This document shows positions 10,890 to 20,010 of a DNA stretch of 36,430 bases, in pieces (the stretch's first letter is position 1; the number at the start of each line of letters is the position of its first letter). The position numbers and the translations under genes were made by a program. The DNA comes from Emcibacter sp. GTDB lineage: Bacteria; Pseudomonadota; Alphaproteobacteria; Sphingomonadales; Emcibacteraceae. The notes beneath the pieces are model-generated. The model did no database searches, was not told where the DNA came from, and worked only from the letters and a program-made list of their open reading frames with translations. The stretch is from the NCBI GenBank assembly GCA_016764855.1, contig JAESRB010000194.1, forward strand, positions 1 through 36,430, given 5' to 3'.

Positions 10890-13798
10890 GGCGTCTGCCA
10901 TTCTTTGAGCAGTTGACGGGCAATTTCCTGATCCGGAAAATCATTGCTGGAGGCGAGAGCTTCTAGCAGGATATTCTGTGCCTCACCGCGTCGGTCCAAC
11001 CTGTCAAGGGTAACGGCCAGATGATATTTGATCTCGGGATTGCTATATTGCAGGACCAGAGCCTTTCGGAGCAGAGGCAGGGCGGTGTCCGCATTGCCGA
11101 GTCTGGTTTCGATCCAGGCTAATGTATCCAGAATATTGGGATTGTCCGGCATTATTTCATTGGCTTTCAGCGCATATTTCAATGCTTTATCTTTGTTGCC
11201 AAAGATAAAGTTAAGGCTGGCGGCATTATTGAGAATAATGGGCATGTCGTCATTTTCTTCGAGCAGGGTGTCGTGAAATGTGACCGCCTTGCTGATTTGG
11301 CCATCCCGTTTATAGGCATTGCCGAGGGATAAAGCGCATCGTATGTCTTCAGGGTATTTCCCATACCAGTTTTCCAGTGTTGTAATCGCCTTTTGCATTT
11401 GATTGGCGGATTGATAGGTACGGTACAGGCCCATGATCGCCACTGGGTTATCACCAATTTTAAGGGCTTTTTTGTAAGCTTTCTCTGCCTGATCATATTC
11501 TTTCATGGCAAAATGTAGATCCCCGGACAATATATCTACTGCCGGGTCATTTTCTTTAATCAGGGTCTGCAGATGTGCCAGCAAGGCGAAACCATTAATA
11601 GGGTCTGTCTCGTCGATAGAAATACTGATCAAAGCAATATAGGCATCGGTAAGGTCGGGATTCCAGGCGATGGCTTTTTGTAATGTTTTAGTCGCGCTCT
11701 TTCGGTCATTATGTCTTGTCTGGGCATTCGCCAGAACCAATAGGGCATTGCCGCGTTTAATGGCATATTCAACGGCTAGCCTGTAATTTTTTATGGCTTC
11801 GATCTGTTCATTGGCCCGCTCATATAATTGACCCCGTAAATTATAGACTTGGGCGTGTTTGGGAAAATGGTCGATAAAATCGGTTGTGGCCGCCAAGGCT
11901 GCTTTGATGTTGGCTGTCATTAAATAGCCATCCACAAGGCTGTTGAGAGTCGTAAAGCTTTTGCCGTTAATGGAATAGGCCTTTTTATACCAGAAGAGCG
12001 CCTTCTCGCCATCGGTGTTGATTTTATATATATTGCCTAGTTCCTGCATGAGGATATAATTGTCGGGCATCTCCTCTAGTCGGGCGCGCAATGCCAGAAT
12101 AGCTTTCTCCGAATGGCCTTCTATCACATTCATGCGGGATAGATGGATAAGAGAAGTAATATTATTCTTATCAAGCTGAAGGGCCTTGAGGTAATTGGTT
12201 CGGGCTTCTTTGTGATTGCCGACAAGGCCGACGGCGGTGCCGTAAAGATTAAGAAGATAAGCGTTTTCTGGATCATTATCCGTTAATTTTTTAATGATCG
12301 CGATGGCTTTGTCATATTGTTTGGATTTTTGATAGGCCTCGGCCAGTAATAGCTTTACGTCCAGTGAGTTGAAATTATGCTGTTCCGCTTTCAGGAGATT
12401 GTCAATGGCGGCATGAATGGAGCCAGCGGCCATTCTCCCCCGGGCGAGATTGGTTAGGCCCTGAGGCGATTCCGGCAGAAGTTTAGTGACTGTTTCCAGA
12501 TAATAATTGGCTTTGTCAACATTGCCCAGTTCCAGATAAACCAGCCCCAACATGGTCAGAATCGTGGGGTTGTTTGGTTGGTTGCGGGCGGCCTCGGACA
12601 GGATCACATTGGCAGCAAGAGGGTCGCCGGCTTGTAGTTCCAGAGCGCCAAGAAGCCGCATGGCTCCGATGTCATTATGCTCTAGTTTTAAATACTGTTG
12701 CAGGCTGGTACGGGCTTCGTCAAGGTTGCCAAATTGAAAATTGGTCAGTCCAGATAAATAATAATAGGTGGGATTTGCTCTCATCACCTCGGGCGGGATG
12801 GCGCGTAGGGTATTGATAACCTCTGACATGCTGGCTTTGGAGGCGGAAAGATTGCCCTGGGCGGCGGTGATGACGGCTTTTAAATATTTTGCCCGGGGTT
12901 CATTGGGGATTTTGTTGAGAATAACATCAACGTCTTCTTGGGCCTCGTCATATTGCCTGATATCAATACGCAGGGCCGCGCGGGTTAATCTGGATACGAC
13001 ATTGTTATCCTCCAGAGCTATTGCTTTATCGATGGTCTCGATCGCCAATTTACTAAAGCCGCGCTGTTTATAAATTTTCGCCTTGAGGATTAGGGCATTG
13101 GTGTCTGGCTTTCCAGCGCTCAAAATGCTGTCAATATATTGCAGGGCAAGACCAAATTTTTTATGGATTGTGGCTACCTGTGCCAGCCCGAGCTTGGCTT
13201 TATATAATATAGGATTGCGGTCAAGGGCCTGTGTGAAACTGCGTTTGGCATTGGCCAACTGTTTTTGACCGAAATAGGCCCGTCCCCGGAGGTAGGATAT
13301 TTCCGCTTCAATATGATTGTCCCGGTGGCCATTTTGTATGACATCGAGAAGATATTTATTTTTATTCTGAAGAATATAGGCCTGACCAAAAAGGACGATG
13401 AGCTGATCATAATCGGCTCCGCGTTCCCTTGAAAAGGTAAGCTCCACTTCCGCACCGGCGCCATCGCCCTCTTTAATGAGGATCTGGGCCATTAAAATAC
13501 GTGAGGGTAAATGCCGGGGGTTGGCCTTAAGCGCGTTTTTTAGATGGATTTTAGCTTTGGACGATTTGTTCGCATGAAAATTTATCAGGGCCGTCTCATA
13601 ACTTTTCTCAGCCTGTTCGGACTGTGTTTTGTTGAGGGCCAATACAGGATAGCTATTGATAGGGGATGTGAATATGACAGACGCACTAAAGAGGAGGGCG
13701 CTCAGAAACCGTAATTTTGGCCGCCGGATCTCCAAAATATCTAATTTCCGTAGATTAGAATATTTATTATTATTTTGTGTCTGATATTTCAGGTGCAT
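10886..13798 (-). CDS. TPR-repeat protein resembling the PEP-CTERM system TPR protein PrsT
   Basis: 970 aa with ~20 or more TPR-like units, N-terminal hydrophobic signal (LRFLSALLFSASVIFTSPINSYPVLA), terminal region NNAASLNFIFGNKDKALKYALKANEIMPDNPNILDTLAWIETRLGN; divergent from a PEP-CTERM substrate gene. Confidence 0.75.
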   Translation of the reverse strand: MHLKYQTQNNNKYSNLRKLDILEIRRPKLRFLSALLFSASVIFTSPINSYPVLALNKTQSEQAEKSYETALINFHANKSSKAKIHLKNALKANPRHLPSRILMAQILIKEGDGAGAEVELTFSRERGADYDQLIVLFGQAYILQNKNKYLLDVIQNGHRDNHIEAEISYLRGRAYFGQKQLANAKRSFTQALDRNPILYKAKLGLAQVATIHKKFGLALQYIDSILSAGKPDTNALILKAKIYKQRGFSKLAIETIDKAIALEDNNVVSRLTRAALRIDIRQYDEAQEDVDVILNKIPNEPRAKYLKAVITAAQGNLSASKASMSEVINTLRAIPPEVMRANPTYYYLSGLTNFQFGNLDEARTSLQQYLKLEHNDIGAMRLLGALELQAGDPLAANVILSEAARNQPNNPTILTMLGLVYLELGNVDKANYYLETVTKLLPESPQGLTNLARGRMAAGSIHAAIDNLLKAEQHNFNSLDVKLLLAEAYQKSKQYDKAIAIIKKLTDNDPENAYLLNLYGTAVGLVGNHKEARTNYLKALQLDKNNITSLIHLSRMNVIEGHSEKAILALRARLEEMPDNYILMQELGNIYKINTDGEKALFWYKKAYSINGKSFTTLNSLVDGYLMTANIKAALAATTDFIDHFPKHAQVYNLRGQLYERANEQIEAIKNYRLAVEYAIKRGNALLVLANAQTRHNDRKSATKTLQKAIAWNPDLTDAYIALISISIDETDPINGFALLAHLQTLIKENDPAVDILSGDLHFAMKEYDQAEKAYKKALKIGDNPVAIMGLYRTYQSANQMQKAITTLENWYGKYPEDIRCALSLGNAYKRDGQISKAVTFHDTLLEENDDMPIILNNAASLNFIFGNKDKALKYALKANEIMPDNPNILDTLAWIETRLGNADTALPLLRKALVLQYSNPEIKYHLAVTLDRLDRRGEAQNILLEALASSNDFPDQEIARQLLKEWQTP

Positions 13799-13916
13799 TT
13801 ACTTAACCTTTACTTAATTTTCCCATAGTGGGCCATGTTAGTGCTATTTCTATGGTAAAATATATAATAAATTGTTGCTAAATTTATTATTAGTAAGGAA
13901 TTTTATGTGATAACGT

Positions 13917-13933
13917 TGTTCCAAAGTGGGACA
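13917..13933. promoter_or_regulatory. Candidate activator site 1 (TGT-N11-ACA dyad)
   Basis: TGTTCCAAAGTGGGACA, an inverted repeat TGTtCC-N5-GGgACA; centre about 128 bp upstream of the predicted sigma-54 start. Confidence 0.5.
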
Positions 13934-13946
13934 GTCGGTGAAAAAA

Positions 13947-13963
13947 TGTCAGGAAACTTTACA
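13947..13963. promoter_or_regulatory. Candidate activator site 2 (TGT-N11-ACA dyad)
   Basis: TGTCAGGAAACTTTACA, 30 bp centre-to-centre from site 1. Confidence 0.4.
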
Positions 13964-14026
13964 GGTTCTTGAATCAAAATCATAACATTATGGTATAAGT
14001 TGTTGTTATTTAGTAATATTATTATT

Positions 14027-14042
14027 TGGCACGGTAATTGCT
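14027..14042 (+). promoter_or_regulatory. Sigma-54 (RpoN) -24/-12 promoter
   Basis: TGGCACGGTAATTGCT matches TGGCACRNNNNTTGCW at every defined position; 84 nt upstream of the PEP-CTERM ORF start. Confidence 0.85.
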
Positions 14043-14125
14043 TATTCAACGACATACATATTTGTTCTAAGAGAGACATCAGGTCGATTATATGAGGACG
14101 ACCGAAACAGAGGATTGGGTAGAAG

Positions 14126-14908
14126 ATGACATTTAAAAAATTATTTATAGCAGCTGGTATATTCGCTGCAGGAACTTTTTCGGCCGCTGCGTCAGATATT
14201 ATTGTCGATAACCTTGGTGGGGGAAATTATTCTTATATTGGTCATGGGTCGTCCGATGATCATCTCGGTGGCCGTAACTATGATGTATATAGTATGGAAG
14301 TGACCCGCAGTGATGCCGGAATAATGACCGTTCGTATTAATACCAGATTTGTTGCTTATAATGATCAGGACTATGTCTTTGGTGACCTGTTTATGAGCAC
14401 AACCGGATGGAATCCTACGGGCAATGCTTCTAACGGCTATCAGGCGGATAACGCTTTTAATACCGGTACGCAGTGGGATTATGTTTATGACCTGAATGGG
14501 GCAAGAGATCAAACCGGTGATGATTTTGATACGAGCTCAGCTAGTCTTCATGCGTTGAATGGTACCAACGATTTTGAGTATGGTACATACCGTGGAAATG
14601 ACGAACATCTGTATCGGGTAGGCGAGAATGCCAAAGATGGTAAAATCGCTGGTGGTAGTGTTGAGACCAATGTGGATTATAATAATAAATCTAATAGTTA
14701 TCTTGAGTTTGTCTTTAATGTGTCCAATACGGATTTGGCCAGTGCGCAACAGATTGCGTTCCATTGGACAATGTCATGTGCCAATGACATCATTGAAGGT
14801 GTTATTCATTTTGCCGGGAATAAGGTTCCTGAGCCTGCGGCCCTTGGGTTGTTGTTGCTTGGTTTGACAGCGGTTGGTTTCGCCAGACGCCGTAAACAAA
14901 AATCTTAA
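14126..14908 (+). CDS. PEP-CTERM sorting domain-containing secreted protein (exosortase substrate)
   Basis: 260 aa; signal peptide MTFKKLFIAAGIFAAGTFSAAAS; C-terminal VPEPAALGLLLLGLTAVGFARRRKQKS (PEP motif + TM + basic tail). Confidence 0.92.
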   Translation: MTFKKLFIAAGIFAAGTFSAAASDIIVDNLGGGNYSYIGHGSSDDHLGGRNYDVYSMEVTRSDAGIMTVRINTRFVAYNDQDYVFGDLFMSTTGWNPTGNASNGYQADNAFNTGTQWDYVYDLNGARDQTGDDFDTSSASLHALNGTNDFEYGTYRGNDEHLYRVGENAKDGKIAGGSVETNVDYNNKSNSYLEFVFNVSNTDLASAQQIAFHWTMSCANDIIEGVIHFAGNKVPEPAALGLLLLGLTAVGFARRRKQKS

Positions 14909-14935
14909 ATATCGGAATTAATTCCAAGTTTGTAA

Positions 14936-14968
14936 CGGTCCTCAAGAATTTTGAGGGCCGTTTTTTTT
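14936..14968 (+). terminator. Rho-independent terminator of the PEP-CTERM gene
   Basis: CGGTCCTCAA GAATT TTGAGGGCCG followed by TTTTTTTT. Confidence 0.9.
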
Positions 14969-15029
14969 GTTTTTTATAGTGTTTGAGATTTTGTAGCCCT
15001 CAGCCCAAGAATAAAGAGGGGGCATAGAA

Positions 15030-17096
<2,067 letters not shown>

Positions 17097-17116
17097 TTAG
17101 TATGTTGATTTAACAA

Positions 17117-17140
17117 TTCAGGTCTATATTCAGGTCTATA
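17117..17140. repeat. Perfect 12-bp tandem duplication in the fadH-like/tetR divergent promoter region
   Basis: TTCAGGTCTATA TTCAGGTCTATA. Confidence 0.9.
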
Positions 17141-17163
17141 TAATGGATTTATATCATTGTAAT

Positions 17164-17176
17164 TTGACAGTGTCAA
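17164..17176. promoter_or_regulatory. Candidate TetR-family operator
   Basis: TTGACA-G-TGTCAA palindrome just upstream of the preferred tetR start at 17200, in the divergent region. Confidence 0.45.
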
Positions 17177-17199
17177 GATTGGGCGTTAAGCTCCTTATT

Positions 17200-17820
17200 A
17201 TGCGTAAAAAAATGCAAGATGAGAATAAAGATAGGGGCAAAAGTTATCACCATGATGATTTGCGTCAGAAATTGATTGATGCCACCCGCCAGATGATTGG
17301 TGCTGGTGGGGTCGAGGCCGTGTCCCTGCGAAAGCTGGCCGATCGTGTCGGGGTGTCGCGTACGGCAGCCTATCATTATTTCAAAGATAAGAACGTTCTG
17401 CTCTGCACCCTTGCAGAAGAAGGGTTTCGTCTGTGGCAGAAAGAAATCGATGCGATATTTAAGGATGAAACCAAAACCCCGGCGGAACGTTACCGGAGCT
17501 ATATTCGGTGGTATATGACCTATGCTATGGAGCAGGCAGAATATTATGACTTAATGTTTGGCCGGGCGATCTGGAAACAGGATTCAGCAACGGACAGCTT
17601 AAAAGCCACGGCTTATGATATTTTCCAGAAACAGGTGGTCATGACCAGAGAATGTCAGGAACAGGGGGTTTTGCCTTCAGGTGAGGATAGTTTGCGCCTT
17701 GCTCAGGTTAATTGGGGTACGCTGCATGGTTTGGCGCGGCTGTTGATTGACGGTATTTATACGGATGACAGCCCTGTTGACGAAATATGCGATTGTGCCG
17801 CTAATTTGATGATGCGTTAA
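17200..17820 (+). CDS. TetR/AcrR family transcriptional regulator
   Basis: LIDATRQMIGAGGVEAVSLRKLADRVGVSRTAAYHYFKDKNVLLCTLAEEGF HTH. The ORF is open from 17143; an internal ATG at 17200 (MRKKMQDENK) is preferred because the palindrome would otherwise be inside the coding sequence. Confidence 0.88.
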   Translation: MRKKMQDENKDRGKSYHHDDLRQKLIDATRQMIGAGGVEAVSLRKLADRVGVSRTAAYHYFKDKNVLLCTLAEEGFRLWQKEIDAIFKDETKTPAERYRSYIRWYMTYAMEQAEYYDLMFGRAIWKQDSATDSLKATAYDIFQKQVVMTRECQEQGVLPSGEDSLRLAQVNWGTLHGLARLLIDGIYTDDSPVDEICDCAANLMMR

Positions 17821-19213
17821 ACGACCATGACAAAGCTTGCGATCAGATAGAGTATGAATGTTATGCCACCGGCAAGCAGGGCATAGGGCAGTTGGGTTTT
17901 GACATGTTCCAAAAGATCACAGCCGCTGGCAATGGCCGAAACTGCCGTGGTATCGGATATGGGGGAACAATGATCGCCAAAAACCCCGCCACCCAATATG
18001 GCGGATAGCACAAGTGATGGTGGTAGGCCTAATGTATGGATCAGCGGCACGCCAAGGGGAATCAATATGGCAAAGGTTCCCCATGACGTCCCGGTGGTGA
18101 AAGACATCATCGCCCCGCTGAGGAATAATACAGGCACCACCAGAACCAGCGGCAAGAATTCCCCGACAGTCCGGCAATGAATACGCCGGTGCCTAATTGT
18201 TTCAGGCTGGCACCCAGAGCTAATGAAAATAATACTATGGTGACCAGAGGAAGCAACTCGCCCATGCCGCGAAAACCGGTTGCGACCAGCTGAATATGGC
18301 TAAATTTACGGCTGGCCAGCATCATGATATAGGCGACAAGGCAGGCCAGTGCTGTGGCATAAAGTACCGATTTTGATCCATTGCCGCTGGCCATATCCCC
18401 GTCACCGGTCCAAAACATAAAGCCGATCATGCCTCCAACCATTGTCAGCAGGGGCAGGATCATAAAGCGGGCCTTGGTCGGCGGATATTCGTGGCTGTGG
18501 TCGGTGGTGAGGACCTCTGCCTTGGCATCGCTGTCCTTCATGGGGCCATGTACGCGGGTGCTGATCACCGTATAGAAAACCAGAGCCAATGTGACCAGCG
18601 CATAGAAATTAAGCGGGATAGTACCCCATAAAATCTGCGCGGCGGACTGTTCAAACTGATAGCCGCTGAGTAGGGCCAAGATATAGGCGCCCCAACCATT
18701 CAGCAAGATCAGGATGCAGATGGGGGCGCTGGTGCTGTCGATGATATAGGCCAGACGGGCGCGGCTCATGCCATATTTATCAAATAACCCACGGGATAAA
18801 ATGCCAGCGGTTAAAACGCTCAGGTTGGATTCGATGAAGATTACAATGCCGGTGAGCGTCGTTAAGATGCCAACGGAACGGCGACTTTTGGCAAGGCCGT
18901 TTTTGATCAACATTTCCACCATGGCGGTGACGCCACCGGAGACGCGGATAAAGGCCAAAAGAGCCCCGACCATAAGGCTGAACATTAATATTCGGCTGTT
19001 GCCCGCATCGGTGAAGACCTGAATGATTCTTTCCAGAGAGGCCAGAAAACCAGACAGGGGAGCCATGACATCTGGTGCCGTTAACAGTAAAATTTCCGAT
19101 GTGAAAATAGCCAGAAACAGAGCGAGAATAACTTCCTTGCGCCAGATCACGACGGTGATCGCTACAATCGGCGGTAGAATGGTCAGCCAATTCATAAAAG
19201 AATATCCTTTCAA
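17817..19213 (-). pseudogene. NhaC-like Na+/H+ antiporter family protein, frameshifted into two ORFs (18107..19213 and 17817..18155)
   Basis: The upstream ORF (…QLGTGVFIAGLSG) loses frame at the G4/C4 run at 18161-18164; the downstream frame continues as EFLPLVLVVPVLFLSGAMMSFTTGTSWGTFAILIPLGVPL...GGGVFGDHCSPISDTTAVSAIASGCD, which is typical of NhaC-like transporters. Confidence 0.8.
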
Positions 19214-19280
19214 GTCGTTTATAGCTTACGGATGATGTCTTTAACTTGCAAGCCGGTCTTTTCCGTTATAGCTTCGTGGT

Positions 19281-20009
19281 ATGAGTGAAAATAATGGCGT
19301 GAACGGAAATATTACCTTTCGAACAGAAGGGTTGACCAAAGATTATGTCACGGGGGAAACAGTGGTTCAGGCCTTGCGCGGGGTGACGCTGGAAATCCCC
19401 AAGGGTGATATGGTTGTGCTGCTTGGCCCCTCGGGCAGCGGAAAATCCACTTTTCTAAATATTATTGGTGGGCTGGATAGCCCCACATCAGGGGAAGTTT
19501 ATTTCAAGAAAGACAAATTATCGGATTATTCCGAACAACAATTGACCCGGTTCCGCCGTCATAATGTGGGCTTTGTTTTTCAGTCCTATAATCTGGTGCC
19601 CAGCCTGACCGCTTATGAGAATGTGGCGCTTGTCACGGATATTGCCCTTGATCCGATTCCGCCTATGGAGGCTTTGAAAGCGGTAAACCTAGAGAATAGG
19701 GCGCGGCATTTTCCATCACAGCTATCTGGTGGGGAACAGCAACGGGTCGCCATCGCCCGCGCTCTTGCCAAACGGCCAGAGGTTCTGTTGTGTGATGAGC
19801 CAACCGGGGCCTTGGACAGTGAGACCGGGATCGTGGTTTTGAAAGCCTTGCAGGAGGTGAATAAAAATTACGGCACGACGACCATCATTATCACCCATAA
19901 TGCGGCCATTGCCGATATGGCGGACCGGGTGATCTATTTCGGTGATGGGCAGGTAGTCGATGTGAAGGTGAATAAAAATCCGGTCGGACCAGAGGAGATA
20001 AGCTGGTAA
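19281..20009 (+). CDS. ABC transporter ATP-binding protein (MacB/LolD/DevA type)
   Basis: Walker [10 protein letters not shown], signature [15 protein letters not shown], Walker [13 protein letters not shown]. Confidence 0.96.
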   Translation: MSENNGVNGNITFRTEGLTKDYVTGETVVQALRGVTLEIPKGDMVVLLGPSGSGKSTFLNIIGGLDSPTSGEVYFKKDKLSDYSEQQLTRFRRHNVGFVFQSYNLVPSLTAYENVALVTDIALDPIPPMEALKAVNLENRARHFPSQLSGGEQQRVAIARALAKRPEVLLCDEPTGALDSETGIVVLKALQEVNKNYGTTTIIITHNAAIADMADRVIYFGDGQVVDVKVNKNPVGPEEISW

Positions 20010-20010
20010 A

